A DNA stretch of 64,000 nucleotides from Limonium bicolor. Its lineage: Eukaryota > Streptophyta > Magnoliopsida > Caryophyllales > Plumbaginaceae. The notes below the pieces were generated by a model. The model was not told the origin of the DNA. It saw only the letters and a list, made by a program, of their open reading frames with translations, and ran no database searches. The stretch spans positions 285,983,533-286,047,532 of the forward strand of contig CM041778.1 in the NCBI GenBank assembly GCA_023374045.1, written 5' to 3'. Each line of letters starts with the position of its first letter. Position 1 is the first letter of the stretch. Positions 35,647 to 48,435 of the stretch are shown here, piece after piece. A program made the position numbers and the translations under genes.

Positions 35647-38600
35647 GAAGTATCGCTCTGATGACTGAATTACCGAGCTTAGGAAGTACCGAGTTAGGAT
35701 TTTAGTACCTTGGGTTAAGGGTTGAGTGATACCGTGAGAGATACGCTAGTTAGGTATTACCAGTGTGTACTGGGAACCTACAATATCCTTCCCGCCCTCC
35801 ACAATCCCTGTTTTATAACTTGGGAAACAACGCCAGAGAGATGAAAGTCCTCTCTTACTCGGGAATACCCGATCTGGCTGTTATTAAATACCTCTAAAGG
35901 TACGGAGAACCTGTCATACGGTAGATCCCGAAAACTGGGAATCCCGGAGACGGTTTTCCATCTGAACAGTGTTAACCGCATTAATAGCGAAGAATGAAGA
36001 ATTTTGTGTATAAGAGAATAGAATTTCCGGCAACCTGGGTCGACATGCTGAGCAGTCGAGAACAACCAGCTTGCAACGCTCTGACCGTGCAACAGGCAAG
36101 AAGTGAAGTAATGGAACCCAAGACAAGTGTCTACGGGACCACAGTTGATAAATAATACACCAACGGTATACCAACCGACAAAGGAACTACAACGTAGTGC
36201 CCAAACAAGAGACAAGTCTCATCCACCACGACAAATGCGTGGAACGGGCTACGAAGAGGAAACAATACAAAAAGAAAGGGGACTCCAAGAATGGGAGACA
36301 CCCCCGTTGATAATTATCATGTGAATACAGTGAGAAGTTACCCAGAGGATTATTGTCAAGACGGTAAGGTCGAGTGACGCCAACAAGGCCACTGATAATA
36401 GTGCGAGTAAGAACAATACCGCAACTAGTATGTGTGCTTAACCGATAGCCAGTTAGCATGGCGCACTTGCTATAGCAAGTGCTGCTATAACAGGGTTGTT
36501 CGGGAAATTTATAACCACTACAAAGTACTTGGTAAAGTACCATAAAGTTAAATATGGTCATCATGACCGTGGAAGGGCTTGATAGCCTGACCCTTGTAAT
36601 TAGAAGTACACCAGTCAGCAAGAAGCTAGATTTGGTTAAGGGAAGAAGGCATTGAAAAACCATGAGAATTTTTCTTTTAACCCAGCTTTATTCAAACTCT
36701 TTTCTTTTCAAACCAATATTTATTTCTAACCTTCTTCTAAACCAAACCAGTAAAACCAAGGGCAGTTGATAAGAATTCAACAATGGATAAACTTTCCCTC
36801 GATTAAGTTCGGGAAACATGGAATGAATATTGTCACGGGACAATATAAGGGAGTTGACAACAGAATACTTCACCTAGGCGTGTGACGGACACTACGAGTG
36901 TACCAACTGTAATGTGGGACGACCGCACTCCGATAGGAGCTTGTGGGCCTGACAGACCTACTTATGGGTTAGTTGGGTAAGTAGTAATGTATCAGTATGG
37001 TACCCCACATATGTATACGGGTAGAGTCCGAAACACGGGAAGTAGTCGACTCCGTACTACGGTCAGCAGTATAAGTCAAACAAGAGCTAAGGATTACCAT
37101 GAATGGTTGAAGTTAAGGAACTCAGTTAAGTTAACGAGACTAAAGGAATTAGTGAATTCCTTTCAACGAAATGCTTAAGAGTCAGGAGGTGTGAAGTGCA
37201 CTAACTGAATGTAAAGACGTCGTATACGTCTTAAGGATCCTCAGGGATAAACATGTTAGCTGGAACGGTGACCCAGCCTGTCCATGGCTAAGCAGATGCC
37301 TAATGTGGACACATTAATGTGCAAAGAACGAGATGAAACTCCCAGAATGAGTACCTACACTACCAGGAAATGTTGATCTTCACAGGAGGAGATAATAAGC
37401 CAGTTAAGAACGCAAACGGCGTGGCTAACAGAATATACCAATAAGTGTGAACCAGATGTAATGGCATAACTTAGTAACACCCAGGAGCAATCCTTAAAGG
37501 GTGTTCGCATCAATAATTGTTGCACGAAATGGCATGACAGAAGCACAAGGGTTGAAACTAACACCCAGTTTAGACATAAGTTGTCAGGAGACGGACTGGC
37601 AAACCTGAGGGGCATCCCATGAAAGGAAACGGAATGCAACGACCTTGTCATGGAGCTCAATATAACATCCAAACCATGTAATGTTGTACAGAAAAGTACA
37701 TGTGTGTGTGGACAGCCTACAATGAGCGCAGCTCAAGGCAAATAAGGTTTATAGGCCACAAATAAAATGTGTTATGTAAATTAGATTGATTGCAGAAGTT
37801 TATGTTATATAAGTGAATAGAGTGGAGAACGAACCACTGCATTAAGAGTGGGGATACCTCTCGATATTGTGAGACCGCAGGAGCGGTAGTTATGTGAACC
37901 AAGCTCAAGAAATATGTTAAGGATGGACAATATTATTATTATTATTTTAGAGCAGTTAGTTTAGTAATATGTGTGTATAAGGTGAAGCACCGAGCTAAAT
38001 AACGTCGGTTTGAGACTCGAGTGAGCAACGCTCAAGGAGCATTCGGTAGTCATCCAAATGAATGACGAACCATAATACAAAGGATGTAAATATATGTGTG
38101 GAAGTTAATGTGACAGTAAATAGACATGCAAGTTAGTGTTATGCAATGAGTAGGGGCACGGTGCGCAGCAAGCGACCGTTGTATAAGTATTGTTAACCGA
38201 TAAGTGATACCAAACAAACTAGGCAGTAGCAGAGTAGCCAGTATTACGAGATCAGAATCTCAGTGAAACACAGTGTGAATTCCGTGCGAATCACATGAGA
38301 GATTTGCTGTCAAGAGTTTACGCCTCTGCACTCTGTATGACTGAGTGTTTTGGTATTGCACTTGCGCAGTAATGATCAAGTGGGATAGCTAGGAATTGGA
38401 AACATGTTAATTGTGGAGGAATAATGTTATAATGGCCGATGCATAGGAAATGCAAGGCCGCACCAATAAAAGAGTACTTGTACAAAACCAAATGTGGAGA
38501 CATGATTAACAGTAAGTGACTACAATAGCACTAACTGCCAAATATCGGTATGGAATATACCCCAAATGTTGTAAATAGCTGAGAGAGCACTACACACTAA

Positions 38601-39120
38601 GTAGTAGCTCAATCTCAACCAACAGTAAGTCAGAAGGGAACAAGCCAATCAGTGTGAAATACATAACTGTATACACAGTAAATTGATATGGAAGTGGATA
38701 GAAAGTTTATAACTCACCGAATTCGCTAACGGTAAGAGATACCACGCGTCGGTTGAGAAACCATTGTTACCAAGATGAAGGTGACAATTGGGGATGTACA
38801 ATACAGTAAGAATAACAAATGGGGCAATTAAGCTCTACAGTTATTAGAGTTTCGCAGCAGAAACTAGTGAGCCAGTGATTCAAGTGTTGAATGTACATGG
38901 TGAACATGAGTGAATGGCTAATTATTAACGCCTAGAAGCCTAGCAGGCCAGAATCGAAACCAACTAAGAGTTTAAACAAACTCCAATGAGAATTCTTGGT
39001 TTAGGAACTAAACCGCCAATATGGTTAAGATCCTCTAATCAGAATCCATTGTGTAATAGACCGCGTGGAAGTTAAAACACTTCACGACGGAAGAACATTT
39101 TAAGCCAATGTTTAGTGATT

Positions 39121-39156
39121 GATTACGTGGGCGTAATCCCTTTTAAGGGGGGTAGA
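39121..39156 (+). other. Second hairpin-PPT module of element C
   Basis: gattacg-tggg-cgtaatc followed by ttttaaggggggtagag. It is retained although the pol gene that precedes it in A and B is gone. Confidence 0.7.
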
Positions 39157-40486
39157 GCGCAAAACCACTTAGTGTATATTACCGTACAAGTGTACGTAGT
39201 GTATGTGACTTATATTGTGCATAACACAAAATTATATTATTGTTTTGATGATTGGTGTGTGTGTTACGTAAACATACACATTCATTCATGGTTTAATTGT
39301 GGTAATTGCGCACAGAAGATGCGAATACCATTGTGATAAGTGTGTGTATTTGTTAACAGCTGTATGTGATAGTACAAGTGTGGGGAGTAGCTGTAGTACA
39401 AGTGTGGGGAGTAGAGAAACTCCCGGGGGAACAAAAGCCCCGACAGTGTATAAATGTGAAACGGTGTATTGTATTTTGATAAAATATATGTGTATATATA
39501 TACTATATAGTGATTCACGAAAGGTTATGAAACCGATATAGAACCTAGTGAGAATAAGATTCCCTAGGTAACAACATTAAAGCGAATGGAGATAACTGAT
39601 AGACGGAGTTATATCCTTGGAGATGTATGATCATGATTAGAATGATTTAAAAGATAGAAAATTGGAAATGAGTGATTTACTTGATGCTTGAAAATGAAGT
39701 GGGAGGTGGAACTTGATTTGCATGCGATCAATGGAAGCCGAACACAAATTGGGGTGGAAGGATAGTTCAACACTGATGCTGATCACATCAGGGTTGGATG
39801 ACTCTTGAAACTCCCTATAAGTGGTCACAAATAACCACACTAAGAAAAGAAGCAAAGAGCTTAAGTTGGACTTGGAGTTGTGTGTGTTTTCAAAAGGATT
39901 TTCAATTGGTATTTATAAAACGTTGATAGATACTTTATATAATTAAAGTCTTCTTACTTAACCTCACAAGGAAAAATTTCAAATTTAAGTGATTGTTTTG
40001 ATCTCCCAAGGACACGGGGACGGAAGGTGTCCATCGCGACCGGGTTCTGCGGGATCACAGTGTATACCAAAGATATTTTTGATTGCAATACATGCTATGA
40101 CATGTTGTTTGGTATGTGTGATAAATGTTGTTTTGACTTGGATTTCCTAAAAGTGTATGCTATCAAGACCTATGAGTCTAAATGTGTTGTGTTGCATAGA
40201 CCTATGTGTCTAAAGACTGTTATGTTATCGGGACCTATGTGTCTAATGTTGTTATGTTACCCAAGACCAGTGAGTCAAAGGGGTTGTTATGTATGTGTAA
40301 GTGTTGTTAAGATACCCGGACCATTGAGTCCGAGGTTATCATGTGAGTATGTTATGTTATGTATGGATGTGAATATGTTACCCGGACCATTAAGTCCGAG
40401 GTTGTGATGTAAAGTGTGTTTGGTTATGGGAGTTTTATTGCTATAAGTAATCCCCATATTCTAATCAAATGATGTGTGGGAAGTAT

Positions 40487-40523
40487 GAACTTCGAGGACG
40501 AAGTTCTTTTAAGGGGGGTAGAT
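40487..40523 (+). other. Element C polypurine tract with upstream hairpin
   Basis: gaacttcg-agga-cgaagttc then ttttaaggggggtagat, abutting the 3' LTR. Relative to A the stem has compensatory changes (ttcg/cgaa for tttg/caaa). Confidence 0.85.
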
Positions 40524-43500
40524 TGAAATACCCCAAACCCTGATAATTGTTTAAATACTAAACTATGGTATGTAAAGGCTAAAAAAAGTGTCTTAGAGAC
40601 ATCAGTGAACAATTAAACCATAGTAAATGCAATAAAGCACTAAGATACAGTTTGAGCAAAAACATGCTCTAAGCTTGGAGTGAACTTGGTTAGGACCCAA
40701 AGAGCCTACCAAGACCCAACGATATTCAATTGTGATTTAATAAGGCTGATTAAGTCCTTAGGAAACTTTGGTAGACAGTTAAACCAAATAAAACACAAGA
40801 AAATACCTTAAAGGCAATATGAGCAAAAATGTGCTCTAAGCTTGGGATAAATTTGTATAAGACCTAAAGGTCATATCTATACCTTATAAATATGTTAATG
40901 AACATATTAAATCAATTACCAAAGAAAACCAAGCTTGAAAACAAGTTAAAACACAAAATGTGCTTTAAGGAGTCTTAAAGCACATTTCTGAAAAATTGTC
41001 TTGTAAATGAGTTTTGAGTGGCTAAATGTCCATCATTACTCTTTAATCAACATGTGTACTATATAGTATCACATTTGGAAGTCTATATCAATGGGAAATA
41101 AAAAAATTTCACTTCTATGTGCCTTGTTTTTATGAATAGTAACTTTTATAAGCTAGTTTGTAACATATGTTGTTATAAGTAATTAAATTGGTCAACAAAG
41201 ACTATTATACCCTTCTAATATGTAAGGGGGCACGGTTTTAGTGGTGTGAGTCACCATACTTGGCCATCCAACTAAGAAAAGTAAAAGAAAATAAAGTAAA
41301 GTTAATATTTGCTTTATAACATAAATATCTTCAAACTTTGCCTCTCTCCTCACCTTTCTTCATTTCCTCTTGTTCCCACCGTCATCTTCCTCCATTCTCC
41401 CAACCAAAACCGTTCATGGTGCAGCACCTCTCTTCTCCAACTTCAATTGCTCACCAAATGTTCATTAATGCTCCAAATCAAATTCTAAGACCATATTTGT
41501 CTTAGTTAGACCAAGCTCTTCACTTCTATCTTTTCAAATCTTCAAGAACTCCATTTTGGTGCCATGAAGAATCTCCATTGAAGGGGGAAAAGCTCATCTT
41601 CTTTCATATTGTCATTCTCCTTTGTTTCAAGGTAACAAAAACCAAAGAAAATCTAAGTTTCCTCTCATTTTTGTATGTGTCCGAAAATTCACCTCACAAT
41701 GGTGCTTTTTCTTGCTATCTTCATAGCTTAATTCAAAATTCAAAGGACTAGGAGGAGTCCTATCTTGCTACTTAACCAAGCTCTCTTCCGAATTCCAAAG
41801 GTAATCATCAAATTTTGGTGTTTTAAGACACATATGTAAACCTAGGGTTTAACTATGAGTTGGAGTATTAAACTTAATGCTCATTACCCTTATATGTGTA
41901 TTGATTAGAAGATTGACAAGTGATAAAAGCCCTTGCCGATTTTCTATCAAGGAAGAACAAAGAAAAACAAGTGGGAAGTCTTGAAAGAAAAGAGGTAAAT
42001 GTGTTAACCTAATGTGGTTTAAAAGCCTTAGAAGAAATGAGCTTGTGTTGCTTATGGAAAATACCTACGGAGCCAATGGTGAATGACCTAGAGAAATGCT
42101 CTCAAGGAGTTTATTAAGGGCATATGTATTGTTGGGTGTATTTGCAGGTCAAAGGCATTACTTATGTGGGAAATTCAGTGTTTAAGGTTTATGCAATTTA
42201 AGGGCCTAAGAGCCATGTTATTTAAGGGCCTAAGTGCCAAGTAATTTAAGCTTATGCACTATATTGTGATGTAGTGCTAAAGGTGTGAAGTTTGTGTATA
42301 AAATGTGTTTGATGGATTTTAGGTGTTCTTGAATGAAATAAGGTAAAAACCTAAGTGTTTGGATGTGAGTATATACAAGAGAAGCTGTGGCCAAATTTGG
42401 AAAATGTATAAGAAGTTCTAAGTGATTTAAACAAGTTTTGGTGAACTAGGAAGTGTTAAAGGTGAACAAGTGTTTTTCTAGTGAAGAAAACATGTATTAA
42501 GGTGATTTAGAGTGATGCAAGGATTTAGGTATTATCTTGGAAGTTCTAGGAATTCAATGTGTGTTTTTGAGAGTGTATTCAAGTCTTGGAGAAGTTTGTT
42601 TAAGGTTTAGGAATGTTGATGTACAAGGAAGAAGTGATGTATAGGTAAGATGTGAAAAAGGAGATTTAGTTAGTAAGAAAAGAAGTTGAGAGATGATGTT
42701 AAGGTGTAGAGGAAACACCTTGGTATAGTGGTCGTTATAAGTGAAATACCACTTAGAAATCTTAAGGAGAAAACATTCCAAGTGCTAGGAAATTTGTAAG
42801 AAATTTGTGAATGACAAAATGGTTTTGGTGTGTGATTTAAAGAGTTTAGTACATGACTAAAGGTGTGTTTGATGTGCCAAATGATGTTAGAACACATTAG
42901 GAGGCTTGAGGAAAAATTTGGAGAAAGTTTGACAATGTATGGGAAGTTTCTGCACCCGACCTACCCAGGGGACCGACCCCAGTCTGGGTCGGTCGGGCTG
43001 AAACTGTGAACTTAGGTGATCTCTGCAGCCGACCTACCCAGGGGGTGGGTCGGTCGGTGGGTCGGTCGGACCTTTAAAAAAATAAATTTTAAAAACTAAA
43101 TTGTAAGAATGTTAAGTGGTATTAGTGGTATGTCATTAAGAGAGTATTGGTGATTAGAAAAATAATTATAAAAGGACTTAAGAGATTAAGTTAAGTAAGA
43201 TAATTTAAATGTTTAAGGTTATAAAATGATATGTAATGATGGGGATTGATTAGTAATGATGTTATAAAGTTGTTAAGGACATGTTAGGTGAGTTTTAATG
43301 GCAATTAAGTGGGTGAAAAGTTGTATCAAAATGTAAAAGTAAAACAAGTTAAAATGTAAAGTTATGTAACTAAGTTAATTGGGGAAAGTTAAGCATTAGA
43401 CATTAAATAATCAAGCAACCCCGATGTTAATAAAAACACATGTGATGTTAACAGTTGTTCGAGAATTGCTCGAGGAACATAAGTGGACGTGGTAAAGTGG

Positions 43501-45087
43501 ACTCCGGTGACAGGTATGGTTTTCTTGCAACCTGTGTCCTACGGATTACACCGGCTTGTATGCCAATGTTTTTCTGTATGTTTGCCACGTTGTAAGATTA
43601 AACATGTAATGAGTTTATAGTAATTCATTTATGTGGCGTGTACAACTCCGATACCATTTAACCTCGGAAGTGTTAACCTTAGTTAACTGAGTCTAGGATC
43701 ACATGAGAGTTCGGTATTCGGAGTAAACGACCCGAACCATGAGACGTACTAACCACGGCTATGCGTGTGTTAATTGTGTGATATGTGTATGTGAATGTAG
43801 GGATCTACCTTGTGTGTTTAACCCAGTTGTAACTGTATGGTGTGTAGTTATGATAGACTCCATAGTGGGGTTCTAACTAATATCTAAGGTAAGTATGTAC
43901 TAACAGTAGTGAGGAATCCGGTTTGGCCGGTCGTGCGTTGTTGGGAGAGGGTATCCTTTTTAGCCTTACCCTTCTCTTGTTGTGGTTGTTTCCCTCACGG
44001 GTTATGATCTCCCATTAGCTTATTCCAAAGCTTAGCTATTCTGACTTATGATTGGTTTAGGGGGAACATGTGTTTGTGTGGTGTGTTCGGGCCACCAAAC
44101 CCGAACCGCCTTAACTTAAGTTACTCGCGACTATTAGGACGGTAATGAGTGTTGTTGCTATTGTATAACGAGCTTATCATGAGACTGGCAACATTCTCTA
44201 GGCTCACCAGTGTATAAACAATGTTTGGGTCGGTTCCTAAGAGAACCATTCCCGCTATGTTATGTATTTTGTTCGTGATGCAATGACAATTGTGATGTTA
44301 TGATGTGCACGTTGAAACGTGCCAAGTGTTGTTATGTTTTGTTTGTGAGGAATGTTATATGTTGTAAGATATGGAATGTGTGGATCATGGAAATGAATCC
44401 CAGTGTGTGATAAGAGGCGTCTAAGGATAACCCGATTTAAGGGTAAGTGTCACCTATTAAGGAAGTAGCTCCATTAAAGGAGGAACACTCTAGGGATAAT
44501 GAATACCTTGAGTGACTTATCAAGTAAGGATGTGTTATCCATTTGTTGAGCCCATTGAGGCGAGATGTTATGTGTTGTGTGTTTATAGTTACATGCATGA
44601 TTTAAATATAATCAACCGCATGCTAAGACGACAATTAGTTGTGCGTGGCCCGGTAGCATGTGGGCTGCGGGATTACCATACCAGCAAAGGGTGCTGAGCC
44701 CCTTGGGGGCCACCCTTTCTCTTCTTTCCTATTTCAGGTACAAGGAGCTGGAAGCCGTTCGAGAGTAGGACGGGGTAGTCATTGTACATGGGTAATCGTT
44801 TATGTTGTATATATACAGTAGGTAGTGTAGAAGACCGAATTGTTATCGGCATTAGTTATAAATACTCGGTATAGTTGGAAGGTGTAGTGTTGTTGTGTTA
44901 ATGGAAAGGGATAGTAAGGTGAGTCGCTCGAGAATTTAGCCCATCAGACCGGTACAATGTGTATGTATTAGCCTTGTTAGACACGGGTGGCTAACGGCGG
45001 TGTAACACCAACGAGATAAGTAATGTGATGAGGTTGTCTTCCGCTGCAGTTTATTGTAAGTGTGTTATTGTTGGATGGGGTGTTACA
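40524..45087 (+). repeat. Element C 3' LTR
   Basis: 4564 bp, nearly identical to 31065-35629; differences are few substitutions and small indels. It is followed by aaaag and then LTR D sequence. Confidence 0.95.
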
Positions 45088-48000
45088 AAAAGAACCATGG
45101 AGTATGAATCAGCTAGATCCGATGCTCCTCGTGTCGTCTCTAACAGTCTAATAATACATAATGCTACAGATTAGCATCCCGTATAACGACATTACTCTGC
45201 GGTACCCCATACCGTCACTAATACCTCCCGGTTCGTTCCCCGTTATTTACTAACAACGTTTGTCGGGTTTTCATTTTAACTCGGGATCAGGAGAAACATT
45301 ATATTACATGCGTGGACTCGTCTCGTATATTAATATACTTAATGTTTGAACTTGGTTATCGCATGTAATTCAATATACACTTGTATATTATATAGTTTGT
45401 TTCTATATTGCATGTATAATTCTTAATCATATATTATACATTTCACCCTAGTATTAATTTTCCTAAGGTTAGTTTTTCCAAGTTTAATGTAGTATAATTC
45501 ATATGTAAAAATACTTTGAATTATATAAATCCTTATTATTTCATGTACAACCTAACATTAGAATTTCCTTATCTAATGTTTATAATTCTTTTCTCCTCAC
45601 CTTATATCATTTTAATTATGATAATTGATGGTTATTGAACCATATTGTATTTTTCCACTCCATAACATACATTTATTTATATATTATATATATATATGTA
45701 TATGGGACCATTTATTATATGGTAAGTCTTTATAATATATTCATTATCTTTTAATGAATATTTCTTATATTATAAATGTTACAACCCTTATAACATTAAA
45801 AACCATATTATAAATTCTTATTCTAAAATGCCCATTATTACCGAACAACACTTGTTTTCTTAAATATTTACAAAATCCACCACATAATTTATATAATGTT
45901 AAATTACAGTTATATAACATATATTATGACATTTATGCCATTAAAACAATTATAACCTATAGATATAAGTTGTTACAAAATACCAAACATACCATACTCT
46001 TCTCTGTTTTTATTTAATTCCACTATACTTCCATAATTTACAAATCAACCCCAAATTATATTCCATTGTTACACTTAATATATATATACCTTATATTATA
46101 ATCCTTAAACCTTAATATAATTATAACCTATGGTTATAATTACTTATAATTGCCGAACAGACCCTAGGGTCTGTTCTAATTTAATTCCTACCACCCAACT
46201 TTGTATAATTACCAAATTTCCCCAATTTATAACATATAGTTTTCTAATGTCATTAAATCTATATATTATACATATATCTTAATAAAACCTTATATATAAC
46301 TCCAAAAATTACCAAACTATACCAAAAGGTTATAAATATCATTCCTAACCTTATACTTTCTATATTTACGGTTTATACCCCATATGTTACCCATTTGTAA
46401 CAATGAATTAAAATATCATATATTATACTTATATAATTCATATTAACTCCATATTTAACCAAATAAACTCCTAAAAATTCCTAATAACCCAAGGTCTGTT
46501 CTAAACCCCATTTAGCACCCTTAGGTTTCAGAAATTGCAATATCACCCCAACCCTTATAAATCTTTTACAATTTAATAACTAACTTAATATAAGGTAGTA
46601 TTTTAATTCCATAAACTCTCCAAACTTGGTCAAAGTCTCCTATATAGTCAACTTTGACTTCTAATCCCAATTTGGACCCAAACTCTCGGTAATTACTACC
46701 TATACCCTATACTTTCTTATTTTTACAATTTTGACACAAAACTTTATAAAATGTTATAATTTTTATTTAAATTCATTTAAAAATCCTAAATTCCTTTTAT
46801 TTATGCCCACGGCTTCATTTAATACTAGTAATTACCGTTTGACCCCAAACTTAATGATATAAGCATAAATTAAATTAAATAAGCTTTTAAACTTAAATTA
46901 AAATGGCCTTATGACATGGCCTTCTTACAACTTTGCTTTATAACATAAAATTACACATAAATAGCTTAAAATTTACTATAAACTCTCAGCCTTACTTTAA
47001 CATTAATAATTCTTCCACATAATATCATAATTTGACCATTATGTTAATTAAACCATTTAAATGACTAGCTTAATTTATCTAAGTCATTTTTGCCCATACT
47101 TAGGTTAAAATCAACCATTTAATTAACTCCTCTCACGGCACATATTTTATATGATCTGAAAAATCATAATAACATAAGTTTAAGGTATTTATACCTTGAT
47201 TTAGGTGCTTAATGACCTAATACCCTCACAGCAGCTTGGAGGAAAATTCAACCCAGCACTTTAACATGTTTAATACACCAAAATAAGATATGGTTACACT
47301 CCAAGCATGAGCTAACCATAAGGAACAATTTAATGTAAGATTTAAGGCAAAAATCACCTTAGAAAGGAAAGGTAGTCTCAAGAAGGTTTCGGCCTGAATA
47401 AAGAACACCACATGGTGTTAAATTCACCATAAAAACATTGGGAATAGCTAGACAACAGCAAGGTGCTATGGTAATAGATTTTACCTTGGAAAAATGCCTT
47501 AAAGAATGAATTTTCTCTTGGTTTTCGGCCACTCTTTCTCCAAGTGGTTAACACACTGAACCAACATGAAAATATGAATATTATGAGTATATAAACTCAT
47601 AGAAAACAGACCAAGAAAACCGGATGAAGAAAGAAACTTCTTAAGGTATGTTTTTACCTTATAATGGAAAATTTGACCACCTTTGTCCCAAGGGTTGCTT
47701 CAGCCGAGAATAGCACTTTTTCAAGGGTTAAAATACTGAGATTAATCCATGTAAAGTGATAGATTATTAGTTCCATGTGTAGGTGATGAAGAGATGAAGA
47801 AAAAGAGCTAAAATATGCCTTAAACCATTACCTTAGGTGGAAATAAGTTGGATTTTCCTTGAATACTCAAGAACACAGCTTTAGAGCTTTAGGAATGATA
47901 AGTGAGAAATACATAGACATTTAAGGGTTTAATCTACCTTATATTTACTTACTTCCAGGATAATATTACTCACTTATCGTATGTTTTTCCTAAGATTTAT

Positions 48001-48169
48001 GTTTTGGTATGAACTGATACATTTTATGTATCAAATGCAGTAAAAAGTTTTGGAATCACATAGTTTACTTCACAAGCTTTCCATCGCAACAAACGACGAG
48101 TGAAACGGAGCTAACACGAAGAATTTAAGCCCAGTTGAAGATTGCAGCAAAATAAGGAAACAAATACAC

Positions 48170-48435
48170 CATGTCCGTGGAAATAAACCTGGACAGAGGG
48201 CGGACGCATGACACGTCCATGGAAATAAACCCGGACAGAGGCCGGACAGGACAATGTGTCCGTGGCATGTTCAGGTAAAAAAGGGCGGACATGATATGTG
48301 TCCGTGGTGTGTCCGCGGATAAAAGGGCGGACAGAAGTGGAGTCCGTGGGTTGTCCGGGGAAATAAGGCCGGACAACACTGCAGCTGCCGTAGAGACGTC
48401 CGGGTAAAAATGGCCGGACAAGAGATAGAGACGAC
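48170..48435 (+). repeat. gtccg/cggac repeat array in element E LTR
   Basis: Repeated units of the type gtccgtggaaataaacccggacag, about 40-45 bp apart, with opposed gtcc and ggac halves. It parallels the arrays in J, A, B and C. Confidence 0.6.

Larger units (their letters stand above)
35647..40523 (+). other. Element C internal region, no recognisable coding
   Basis: The first 60 bases match the A and B leader, and the last part (39121 onward) matches their post-pol region. Between them I found only short ORFs with no motif I know: 36127-36324 (65 codons, polar, Gln/Glu-rich) on the plus strand and a few minus-strand ORFs. At about 35771 gaacctacaatatcc resembles the start of the AlkB exon in A, but no dioxygenase motif follows. 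40180-40405 holds several degenerate repeats of a cggaccattgagtccgagg unit. The segment 39565-40025 is distinct and unexplained. Confidence 0.7.
31065..45087 (+). mobile_element. Element C: non-autonomous LTR retrotransposon of the same lineage
   Basis: A 14,023-bp element in LTR D. Its LTRs, 31065-35629 (4565 bp) and 40524-45087 (4564 bp), are nearly identical, so it is recent. PBS 35635-35646, PBS hairpin, two hairpin-PPT modules and LTR ends match A and B. The 4.9 kb internal region has no gag, AlkB, protease, RT or integrase that I can recognise. It resembles a LARD-type element mobilised in trans. No target duplication is visible (atata at 31060-31064, aaaag at 45088-45092). Confidence 0.9.
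29690..47895 (-). mobile_element. LTR D (minus strand, incomplete), interrupted by element C and cut at element E
   Basis: Its 3' edge is tgtaacacccc at 29690. The D sequence comprises 29690-31064 and 45088-47895 and is homologous, in inverted orientation, to solo LTR F; for example the text around 45120 matches the complement of 58440. The remaining start of the LTR (about 0.7 kb by comparison with F) should lie beyond the window, past element E. Whether D is solo or part of a full element cannot be told. No coding sequence was found. Confidence 0.82.

Noticed and set aside
35765..35840. Remnant of the AlkB exon in element C (gaacctacaatatcc)
   Set aside because: The similarity to 11515-11530 covers only about 15 bases and no dioxygenase motif follows, so it may be chance.
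35778..36215. Minus-strand ORF of 145 codons in element C, with another of 158 codons nearby (36187-36663)
   Set aside because: They oppose the element's sense, show no known motif, and have a Cys/Ser/Leu-rich composition typical of chance antisense frames.
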